Shown here: positions 1-5,189 of the stretch, one piece after another | How positions within the stretch are numbered: position 1 is the stretch's first letter | Layout of the letters: each line of letters opens with the position of its first letter | DNA from: Rickettsiales bacterium | Lineage (GTDB): Bacteria > Pseudomonadota > Alphaproteobacteria > Rickettsiales > UBA1997 | DNA length: 5,632 bases | Direction of reading: 5' to 3' | Assembly: GCA_031284025.1 (NCBI GenBank) | Contig: JAITAR010000080.1 | Span: 1 to 5,632 of the forward strand | Program-made: the position numbers and the translations under genes | Notes under the pieces: generated by a model | The model's input: only the letters and a program-made list of their open reading frames with translations | What the model was told of the DNA's origin: nothing | The model's database searches: none

Positions 1-507
1 ATAGAAAAACTAAATGAGATAGCAAAATCCAATTTTTCCACCAACACATTCAATGCAGCTATGGCACTGGAAAAAGAATTCAGAGTGAGAGGCTATCTAA
101 TTTTCACCCCTTCAGCATCACTGGAAACTTCTCTGCTAGGTTACAGCAAATTCAGCGAAGAGGGTGCAGGAGTTTTAAATTTAACGATAGACGGTGGCAG
201 CCATCACCTGGTGGCTGGCAATTTCGGTCTAACCATGGCTCTAGATCTAGACAGATTTAGACCATTTATCTCTCTGGGCACCAGCTATCTACTGTCCTAT
301 TCCAATCCAGAGCTATCAGCCAGTCTCACCGAATACGCCAGCTCGAGCAAATTGAAAAGTAGAGGTACGGAGGTGGGCAAACTGTCTGGCTCTGTGGCTC
401 TGGGCTGCAACTATCAGTTGGCTAAAAATGTGTCAGTTTCTTTGGCAAGTAGCTATCGGGGTGCTAGAGGCTATAGATCGTTTTCTATTGGTGCTGTGGT
501 GGGCTAG
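1..507 (+). CDS. Autotransporter beta-barrel domain, C-terminal part (5' end outside window)
   Basis: The frame is open from the first base and codes 168 residues to a TAG stop, so this is the C-terminal end of a larger protein. A methionine occurs at base 61, but the reading frame and barrel pattern continue upstream of it, so it is not taken as the start. The sequence has the alternating hydrophobic/polar strands of a type V secretion barrel (PF03797-like): FTPSASLETSLLGYSKFSEEG, then GAGVLNLTIDGGS, then RFRPFISLGTSYLL, then strands ending SFSIGAVVG. Such barrels sit in the outer membrane and carry an N-terminal passenger to the cell surface; the passenger lies outside the window. Barrels normally finish on a terminal aromatic residue for recognition by the BAM complex. 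This one stops at glycine, and a Ser-Phe-stop follows directly after the TAG, which hints at a recent nonsense mutation or readthrough. Assignment to the barrel family is by pattern; the passenger type is unknown. Confidence 0.82.
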   Translation: MEKLNEIAKSNFSTNTFNAAMALEKEFRVRGYLIFTPSASLETSLLGYSKFSEEGAGVLNLTIDGGSHHLVAGNFGLTMALDLDRFRPFISLGTSYLLSYSNPELSASLTEYASSSKLKSRGTEVGKLSGSVALGCNYQLAKNVSVSLASSYRGARGYRSFSIGAVVG

Positions 508-554
508 AGTTTTTAGGGTTTTTGGAAAATTTTACTTTTTATCTCACAAAATCG

Positions 555-618
555 AAAGGAAATGAAAAAATGGCCTACACTGATGCAGGCGTAAATTTTC
601 CTATCAGTTGTTTCCTTT
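555..618 (+). repeat. Nested inverted repeat after the autotransporter gene
   Basis: Three sets of complementary arms are nested: AAAGGAAA (555-562) with TTTCCTTT (611-618), GAAAA (564-568) with TTTTC (596-600), and GCCT (573-576) with AGGC (587-590). In RNA this could fold into a long interrupted hairpin in the 3' untranslated region of the autotransporter mRNA. It could help stop transcription or protect the 3' end, but the stem is broken by internal loops and no clean U-run follows, so it is not called a terminator. The rest of 508-680 is T-rich and shows nothing else. Confidence 0.3.
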
Positions 619-680
619 TATTCTCATCTCTTTCCTAAAAAATTCATTTTTATTCTAATAATTGTTTATTTTTGTTTTTA

Positions 681-710
681 TTGACATAAAAATAATAGTT
701 GATTTCTTAT
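681..710 (+). promoter_or_regulatory. Sigma70-like promoter of the small GCGCG-tail gene
   Basis: A perfect TTGACA -35 hexamer (681-686) is followed after 18 bases by TCTTAT (705-710), which matches four of six -10 positions. The sequence just upstream is T-rich. A second overlapping possibility is TTGATT (699-704), 16 bases, then TACACT (721-726). Either would start a transcript 20 to 40 bases before the GGAGG ribosome binding site of the gene at 758. The perfect -35 and the compact unit that follows support a real promoter; which -10 is used cannot be settled by eye. Confidence 0.5.
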
Positions 711-748
711 TAGCAATAATTACACTGACCGTTTAGTTAGAGAAAATT

Positions 749-753
749 GGAGG
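749..753 (+). promoter_or_regulatory. Strong ribosome binding site (GGAGG) for the 34-residue gene
   Basis: GGAGG lies four bases before the ATG at 758, a close match to the anti-Shine-Dalgarno sequence. It is the only clear site in the window: the starts of the ATPase, TypA and the second autotransporter lack one. It is the main reason to accept such a short reading frame as a gene. Confidence 0.75.
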
Positions 754-757
754 AACT

Positions 758-862
758 ATGTCCAAAGGAAATGCGAAGGCAAAGTCTAGTGCACAGGCAC
801 CAAAGAAGTCTGCTGCTCCAGAAAAGGCTAAGTCATCGGGATGCGGTTGTGGCAATAAGTAG
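758..862 (+). CDS. Small basic protein, 34 residues, with GCGCG C-terminal motif
   Basis: The product is 34 residues, starting MSKGNAKAKSSAQAPKK and ending KSSGCGCGNK. Residues 1-27 are almost all Lys, Ala, Ser, Pro, Gln and Gly and should be disordered and strongly basic, like a histone-H1-type or ribosomal-protein tail. The last residues hold two cysteines in a Gly-Cys-Gly-Cys-Gly arrangement (C29, C31), a possible metal-binding or disulfide/thiol site. There is no signal peptide or membrane segment, so it is probably cytoplasmic. The start is fixed by GGAGG four bases upstream. The gene has its own promoter-like sequence at 681-710 and a terminator at 934-966, so it appears to be a single-gene unit of about 250 bases. 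I do not recognise the family. A nucleic-acid-binding peptide, metal carrier or modified-peptide precursor are all possible, none shown. That it is translated is likely; its function is unknown. Confidence 0.72.
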   Translation: MSKGNAKAKSSAQAPKKSAAPEKAKSSGCGCGNK

Positions 863-933
863 GTAGCCGATAGCTTTTTTAGACAGTCAGCCGGTTTTTA
901 TTTATTTGAAAATTGGATGGCGGTTATTCTTGG

Positions 934-966
934 AACCGGACCTGAATTTGTTCTTTAGGTCCGGTT
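934..966 (+). terminator. Rho-independent terminator after the small GCGCG-tail gene
   Basis: AACCGGACCT (934-943) and AGGTCCGGTT (957-966) are perfect 10-base complements. The stem can extend inward by GAA against TTT (G-U, A-U, A-U), leaving a seven-base loop. The descending arm runs into TTTTGTTT, so the GC-rich stem plus U-rich tail is typical of intrinsic termination in the plus direction. It lies 71 bases after the stop at 862, giving the small gene a short 3' untranslated region. It is the best terminator in the window. Confidence 0.85.
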
Positions 967-1277
967 TTGTTTCTGTAATAGATAGGGGAACCGTACTGTT
1001 GTGGACGGTCCAGAGTAGGGTAGGGCGCTGGCCAGGGTTACCGCCATGGGGGGGTGATTGCTATTGTCTTTTGACTGTTTGGCCTAAAGAGGTACCTAGT
1101 AAATGCCAAAATTTCTGCTGTGGTATACCGACATCATGGTAGAGCATATGGCCTGGAGTCCGTTTAGGTTTTTGCCAACTTCGATTATTGCTAACATTCA
1201 AGAATCCAAATCTGATGAATGTCAGCCACGGCTAGTGAGGTGTGATATTTGACGTCCAAGAGTTCAGATTTAATGTG

Positions 1278-1307
1278 TTACCGATCCTTGGTTAGTATGG
1301 TCGGTAA
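1278..1307. repeat. Inverted repeat TTACCGA/TCGGTAA
   Basis: TTACCGA (1278-1284) and TCGGTAA (1301-1307) are perfect complements. Two further C-G pairs (1286-1287 with 1299-1300) continue the stem past a single bulged T, leaving an 11-base loop. The stem is followed by A, not T, in the plus direction and lacks a T-run on the minus strand, so it does not look like a terminator. It may be part of a folded RNA or a protein-binding site. Confidence 0.4.
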
Positions 1308-1349
1308 AAAATGCAAAGTTCAAGATTCAAAAGATACGATAGCCAGGAA

Positions 1350-1415
1350 GGTAGTTTTTCGCTGATTCATAGAGAAAATAGCTACCAAACGGGGGCAGGT
1401 GAATGGTAGCGAATC
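1350..1415 (+). repeat. Overlapping hairpin arms that can pair in two exclusive ways
   Basis: GGTAG (1350-1354) plus TTTTC (1356-1360) can pair with GAAAA (1374-1378) plus CTACC (1382-1386). The same segment GCTACC (1381-1386) is also a perfect complement of GGTAGC (1405-1410), and GATTC (1364-1368) is complementary to GAATC (1411-1415). Only one of the two folds can form at once, an arrangement typical of RNA switches. No downstream plus-strand gene is recognised that such a switch would control, so function is speculative. Confidence 0.35.
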
Positions 1416-1584
1416 GAAGAACAAATATTGTATAATAAATATTATGGAACTTTTTGTGAAGGTTCCGAAACATGGGAGGTGGATGGCAAGGCTATTTTTG
1501 TGAACTCCTCACCACCATCATGTACACCTAAAGCTCTTACTAACCAACTCCAGGCCAAATTAAAAAGGCCTTCGAAAAGATCAA

Positions 1585-2835
1585 CTAGGCCCACAGACTT
1601 TCCATTGGAATAGCCCAAAGATTTTTACCAAAGGATATAACATCATTTCCGCAGTACAGCACCACTCCACAAACAAAATCTGTGCCCATCAATTCCTGAA
1701 ACGTCTGTAAGTCTTTGAAATCATATTGGCTTACACTGTCACTTTTTTTAAATTCTACAGCGACTAGCTTTCCATCTGGTTTTTCCACTACAAAACTTAC
1801 TTTTTTTTCGTCACTCGTTTTGAAATATAGCAAATTGAGTTTTTGATAGTCACTTTCAATAAGTTTAAGGATTTCCGTTGCTATAAAATTCTCAATGACA
1901 CGAATAAAAAGTTCTGGCCTGTTCTTTTCTATATTGTTGGGCTCATACTGCAGCAGATGGCAAAGCAGCAGCGTGTCTACCAAATAGCATTTTGGTGATC
2001 TAACTAACCGTTTGCTAACAGTGCGATATATAGGAGACAGGTCAAATGTTAAAAATAACATTCTCAATAGTGCCTTGTAATTACGAGACGTAACATGATT
2101 TAACTTCACATCCCTTGCAATTTCTGCATCATTGATCTGACTGCCGATGCGCGACGCAAGATTGCGGAGTAAATTTGGCAGAGCATCAACTCTTTCGATT
2201 TCTGACAGTGATCGAATATCACTCTGCAGAACCGTTATCAAATAGTCATCAAACCAATCAGCTCTTTTGGAAGCGGTTGCTCCTGAAATTTTAGGAAATG
2301 TGGCTGCATACATAACATCCATTAATTTATGTTTGCCATTGCCAGCTTTAAAATCTTTGTTAAAGAGCCTATTTATGAAATCACCATTTCCACCTGTAGC
2401 CTCTACTCCTGAGAGCGGATACAGATTCACCAACTCCATGCGGTTGTTCACCAGTGAATTCGCTAGTTTTGGTAGTGCTATAATATTTGTTGAGCTAGTC
2501 AATAGAAAACGTTCATTAAATTTTTCACCGTGTTTATGGTGCAGTTCATTCAATGTAATTTTAAGAGTGCGAAATACCTCTGGTACCATTTGAACCTCGT
2601 CTAGGATCAGAGCGTCGTCGGTACGCTTTCTAGGAAAGATTTCAGAGGCACTGGCTGCGGCGTCCATCTGTGTCATATTGTCAAAGGTAATATATTCCGC
2701 GGAAAAATCTTTTCCAATGATATGCTGGGCAAGGGTACTTTTTCCAACTTGACGAGGACCTCTGAGAAATACCAGTGGACTTCGATTCAAAGCAGTGAGA
2801 AGCTTATTCTCCATGCGTCTGTCTATGTACGACAT
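1585..2835 (-). CDS. AAA_14/DUF4143 family P-loop ATPase
   Basis: The product is 416 residues, a usual length for this family. The N-terminal AAA domain has Walker A GPRQVGKST (26-34), Walker B LILDEVQ (76-82, with D79 and E80), a sensor-1-like strand FLLTSSTN (110-117; the family usually has a glycine after LT) and the RMELVNLYPLSGVE segment (132-145) that follows it. A helical middle part leads to a C-terminal DUF4143 domain with a restriction-endonuclease-like fold: LLYFKTSDEKKVSFVV, then VAVEFKKS (E361, K363). Relatives usually read EVDFV where this one reads KVSFV, so the acidic residue is serine (S347). The protein should be a cytoplasmic ATPase; the family's role is poorly defined, with toxin-antitoxin-like or DNA-related functions proposed. 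No ribosome binding site precedes the ATG at 2835; an in-frame ATG seven codons later would leave the P-loop intact. It lies 209 bases after typA on the same strand, with its own promoter-like sequence. Confidence 0.93.
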   Translation of the reverse strand: MSYIDRRMENKLLTALNRSPLVFLRGPRQVGKSTLAQHIIGKDFSAEYITFDNMTQMDAAASASEIFPRKRTDDALILDEVQMVPEVFRTLKITLNELHHKHGEKFNERFLLTSSTNIIALPKLANSLVNNRMELVNLYPLSGVEATGGNGDFINRLFNKDFKAGNGKHKLMDVMYAATFPKISGATASKRADWFDDYLITVLQSDIRSLSEIERVDALPNLLRNLASRIGSQINDAEIARDVKLNHVTSRNYKALLRMLFLTFDLSPIYRTVSKRLVRSPKCYLVDTLLLCHLLQYEPNNIEKNRPELFIRVIENFIATEILKLIESDYQKLNLLYFKTSDEKKVSFVVEKPDGKLVAVEFKKSDSVSQYDFKDLQTFQELMGTDFVCGVVLYCGNDVISFGKNLWAIPMESLWA

Positions 2836-2870
2836 ACAACTTTTTATAAAATTAAATTCTTCTTTCTCAA

Positions 2871-2898
2871 TTTATAAAAGAAACTTTTATATTTTCAA
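2871..2898 (-). promoter_or_regulatory. Promoter-like sequence for the ATPase, with an overlapping palindrome
   Basis: On the minus strand TTGAAA (2893-2898) is followed after 16 bases by TATAAA (2871-2876), each five of six or better against sigma70 consensus apart from one AC-to-AA change. This places the transcript start about 30 bases before the ATPase ATG. A perfect inverted repeat, TATAAAAG-aaa-CTTTTATA (2873-2891), covers most of the -10 box and spacer and could be an operator. The region is so AT-rich that chance matches are common. Confidence 0.4.
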
Positions 2899-2947
2899 GT
2901 TTTAATTAACCATTTCATAATTTTTCTTTTTTTAGTTAGAATTAATC

Positions 2948-2976
2948 AAGAAAAATATTTTTTCTTTAAAGAAAAA
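2948..2976. repeat. Overlapping AT-rich palindromes between typA and the ATPase gene
   Basis: AAGAAAAA (2948-2955) is the perfect complement of TTTTTCTT (2959-2966), and TTTTTCTTT (2959-2967) is also the perfect complement of the AAAGAAAAA next to it (2968-2976). The middle arm is shared, so two hairpins compete. On the minus strand this lies about 70 to 100 bases after the typA stop and may help end typA transcription, but with one G-C pair per arm it would be a weak terminator. The sequence is low in complexity. Confidence 0.3.
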
Positions 2977-3044
2977 CAATAAATATGGTGAAAAATTTGA
3001 AAAATTCTATGAGTTCACAGAAAATGGACTATTGTGTCAACTTT

Positions 3045-4877
3045 TCATTCGTCTCCGTCCTCATGTTTTCCGAAGTGTTTTTTTCTTTCATTGGTAGTTA
3101 AATATTTTTTCCGTAGTCTGAGACTCTTTGGAGTTATCTCGATTAGTTCGTCGTCCTCTATATAGGTTATCATTTGCTCTAAAGTCATATGCCGTGGAGG
3201 AGTGAGTATTACATTTTCATCGCTACCGGCTGCTCTCACATTCGTTAATTTTTTGGTCCGCAGCACATTCACCACTAGGTCATTGTCTCTTGAATTTTCA
3301 CCAACGATCATACCTTCGTATACTTTATCATGTGGACCTACAAACATAGTTCCTCTGTCCTGAATGTTAAATATGGCATAGGGAACAGCCTCTCCCTGGC
3401 TATTAGAGATTAAAACTCCTTTTCTCTGACTGGGAATTTCTCCTTTGTATTCTTGGTAGGAATGAAAAATTTTATTTAGTATGCCAGAACCCCTGGTGTC
3501 AGTCATAAATTCACTCTGGTAGCCGAGTAGCCCTCGTGACGGAATTACTACAATTATTCTAGTTCTTCCGTGGCCATAGGGCCTCATCTCTTTCAACTCT
3601 CCCCTTCTTTTACTCAATTTTTCCATGACGGAACCACTATATTTATCGTCGATGTCAATGACAACTTCTTCGATAGGCTCTAGCTTTGTGCCTTTTTCAT
3701 CTGTTTGAAAAAGTACCTTCGGTTTGCCTATTGACATTTCATAGCCTTCTCTTCTCATTGTTTCTATCAGAATTCCAAGCTGTAGTTCACCTCTTCCACC
3801 AACCTCGAAGCTGTCTGTGTTATTCTCCAGTTCTCTGACTGTGATAGTAACGTTACTCTCCAGTTCGGCAAATAATCTGTCTCTTAAAAGTCTTGAAGTG
3901 ACTTTTGTACCTTCTTTGCCAGCGAATGGCGAATCATTGACGGACACAGCTATAGACATCGTTGGAGCTGTAATGGCCGTTGATTCTATAGGTTTATCGA
4001 CGGATAGATCACAAATCGTATCGGCAACCGTGGCATTTTCTAGGCCAGCTATAGATACAATATCGCCTGCCTCGATGCTTTCAACGGGAACTTTTTTTAT
4101 ACCCCTGAATACCGACATTTTTGTTAGTTTGCCTCTCTCTACCAGTTCATTTTTTAGATTAATTGCCTTTATTGGCATATTCATACTGGCTCGGCCACTA
4201 TATACCTTTCCTATGAGCATCCTTCCAACATAGGTGTCGTGGTCCAATATAGTTGTTAGCATAGCAAATGGTGCATCTCTATCTACCTTTGGCTCACTTA
4301 CATAGTCCAGCACAAGATCTAGCAGTACTCTTAGATCTTTTCGCTCATCTTCAAGATTTTTTACACACCAGCCATCTCTTCCCACCGCGTACAGCACAGG
4401 AAATTCTAACTGTTCCTCAGTGGCATCCAAATTTATGAATAGGTCAAAAATTTCATTCAGCACTTCCTTTGGCCTAGCATCATTTCTATCTACTTTGTTT
4501 ACTATGACGATTGGTCTAAGACCTAGTGCCAGCGCTCTAGAAAGTACAAACTTAGTCTGGGGCATAGGCCCCTCGGCTGCATCTACTAGCAATATAACTC
4601 CATCAACCATGGAGAGTACTCGTTCCACCTCTCCTCCGAAGTCCGCATGACCTGGGGTATCCACTATATTAATTGTATTACCTCTGTATTCTATAGAGGT
4701 GCATTTGGCCAATATCGTAATTCCCCTTTCCTTCTCTAGGTCGCCAACATCCATAACTCTGTCCCCAATTTTTTCATGGGATAGGAATGTCCCGCTCTGT
4801 CTGAGTAATTGATCCACTAAAGTTGTCTTTCCATGATCAACATGAGCTATTATAGCTATATTTCTTATATTAATCAC
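3045..4877 (-). CDS. typA: Ribosome-associated translational GTPase TypA/BipA
   Basis: The complete 610-residue product has the usual TypA length. The GTPase domain shows G1 AHVDHGKTT (11-19), G2 RGITI (51-55), G3 DTPGH (73-77) and G4 NKVD (127-130), with the TypA-specific VDGVILLVDAAEGPMPQTKF stretch between. EF-Tu/EF-G-like domains follow, then the TypA-specific C-terminal region with GLLGY (449-453), RDNDLVVNV (530-538) and KSLRLRKKYL (584-593). TypA binds the 70S ribosome at the EF-G site and assists 50S assembly and growth under cold or stress; it is cytoplasmic. The start is GTG at 4877, chosen because MINIRNIAIIAHVDHGKTT matches the family's N terminus and no in-frame ATG lies upstream. 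No Shine-Dalgarno sequence precedes it. The acidic tail HEDGDE goes past the last conserved block. No key residue is missing. The sequence looks most like alphaproteobacterial homologues from memory, which needs a tree. Confidence 0.97.
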   Translation of the reverse strand: MINIRNIAIIAHVDHGKTTLVDQLLRQSGTFLSHEKIGDRVMDVGDLEKERGITILAKCTSIEYRGNTINIVDTPGHADFGGEVERVLSMVDGVILLVDAAEGPMPQTKFVLSRALALGLRPIVIVNKVDRNDARPKEVLNEIFDLFINLDATEEQLEFPVLYAVGRDGWCVKNLEDERKDLRVLLDLVLDYVSEPKVDRDAPFAMLTTILDHDTYVGRMLIGKVYSGRASMNMPIKAINLKNELVERGKLTKMSVFRGIKKVPVESIEAGDIVSIAGLENATVADTICDLSVDKPIESTAITAPTMSIAVSVNDSPFAGKEGTKVTSRLLRDRLFAELESNVTITVRELENNTDSFEVGGRGELQLGILIETMRREGYEMSIGKPKVLFQTDEKGTKLEPIEEVVIDIDDKYSGSVMEKLSKRRGELKEMRPYGHGRTRIIVVIPSRGLLGYQSEFMTDTRGSGILNKIFHSYQEYKGEIPSQRKGVLISNSQGEAVPYAIFNIQDRGTMFVGPHDKVYEGMIVGENSRDNDLVVNVLRTKKLTNVRAAGSDENVILTPPRHMTLEQMITYIEDDELIEITPKSLRLRKKYLTTNERKKHFGKHEDGDE

Positions 4878-5189
4878 TATACATTCAATAAAATTGTTGA
4901 AAATAAGCCTGCATTATGAAGTGTCACAAATAAAAAACAAGTTCATATCCTCAAAAAATAAAAGACTGAACTTCCCTAGATTTTTTTAAAAATTACAAAA
5001 GCATCAGAATACTCTATCAAAGTTTATTACCATTATTTAGTGAATTTTATTAGAAATTTAAGTCTGAAATGTGATAAGTTAATTGCTTACTGGCAAATTA
5101 TGTTATTGGTATTTAGAATAAAAATAGTTGTAAATTAATTTATACTTTGCTAAAACTCAAATTAGTTATACATTAAAATCAAAAATAAA
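4878..5189. other. Divergent AT-rich intergenic region between typA and the second autotransporter gene
   Basis: This 312-base spacer should hold the promoters of both flanking genes, which are transcribed outward. For typA (minus strand) a CATAAT -10 box (4913-4918) stands 16 bases from a poor TTGTTT -35 (4935-4940). For the autotransporter (plus strand) a TATACT -10-like hexamer lies at 5141-5146 with no convincing -35. An inverted repeat AAGTTCA/TGAACTT (4939-4945, 4967-4973) lies beside the typA promoter candidate. No small gene or RNA was recognised. Confidence 0.45.
4939..4973. repeat. Inverted repeat AAGTTCA/TGAACTT upstream of typA
   Basis: Seven-base perfect arms (4939-4945 and 4967-4973) are separated by 21 bases, a spacing of 28 bases centre to centre. 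The left arm touches the weak typA -35 candidate. It could be a binding site for a dimeric regulator looking over both divergent genes, or chance. Confidence 0.3.

Larger units (their letters stand above)
863..1584. other. Gene-free stretch of about 720 bases with many inverted repeats
   Basis: After the small gene come its 3' untranslated region and terminator (to about 972), then about 600 bases with no gene I can support. Open frames here (for example 906-1142 and 1428-1613) lack ribosome binding sites and have unlikely residue composition. The stretch is richer in G than its surroundings, with a run of seven G at 1048-1054. It contains several complementary arm pairs: ACCGT/ACGGT (990-994, 1005-1009), TTTGGC/GCCAAA (1078-1083, 1105-1110), AAATCTGA/TCAGATTT (1208-1215, 1264-1271), TTACCGA/TCGGTAA (1278-1284, 1301-1307), GGTAG/CTACC (1350-1354, 1382-1386) and GGAAC/GTTCC (1446-1450, 1462-1466). 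A perfect TATAAT lies at 1431-1436 without a good -35 box. It may be an unrecognised structured RNA, a decayed gene or plain spacer; nothing seen decides between them. Confidence 0.5.

Noticed and set aside
505..507. TAG reassigned to an amino acid throughout this genome
   Set aside because: The small gene and the ATPase gene both end at TAG in places that suit their products, so general recoding is unlikely; only local readthrough or mutation remains possible.
1010..1070. Resemblance to RNase P RNA (GGTCC then GGG tracts then GGTTACCGCC and a seven-G run)
   Set aside because: The order of short words recalls type A RNase P near its first conserved region, but the ACAGARA-type and other conserved regions were not found downstream.
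906..1142. Open frame of 78 codons on the plus strand
   Set aside because: It starts inside the region leading to the terminator stem and runs through it, has no ribosome binding site, and is unusually rich in Trp and Cys, unlike a conserved protein.
1048..1420. Possible tmRNA (GGGGGTGATT near 1050 recalls a tmRNA 5' end)
   Set aside because: There is no T-arm with TTCGA plus matching acceptor end at a suitable distance and no tag frame ending in an ALAA-like sequence.
1446..1466. Hairpin GGAAC...GTTCC as terminator of the ATPase gene on the minus strand
   Set aside because: The stem is acceptable but on the minus strand it is followed by a mixed A/T tail without a U-run, and it lies about 120 bases after the stop.
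1428..1613. Open frame of 61 codons on the plus strand, partly overlapping the ATPase 3' end
   Set aside because: It needs a TTG start without a ribosome binding site, the TATAAT-like bases lie inside the start, and no domain is recognisable. A decayed gene fragment cannot be excluded.
2267..2593. Plus-strand open frame inside the ATPase gene
   Set aside because: It is the antisense shadow of a well-supported gene and has no features of its own.
3817..4650. Two plus-strand open frames (3817-4233, 4420-4650) inside typA
   Set aside because: Both are antisense to a highly conserved complete typA and show Ser/Thr-rich shadow composition.
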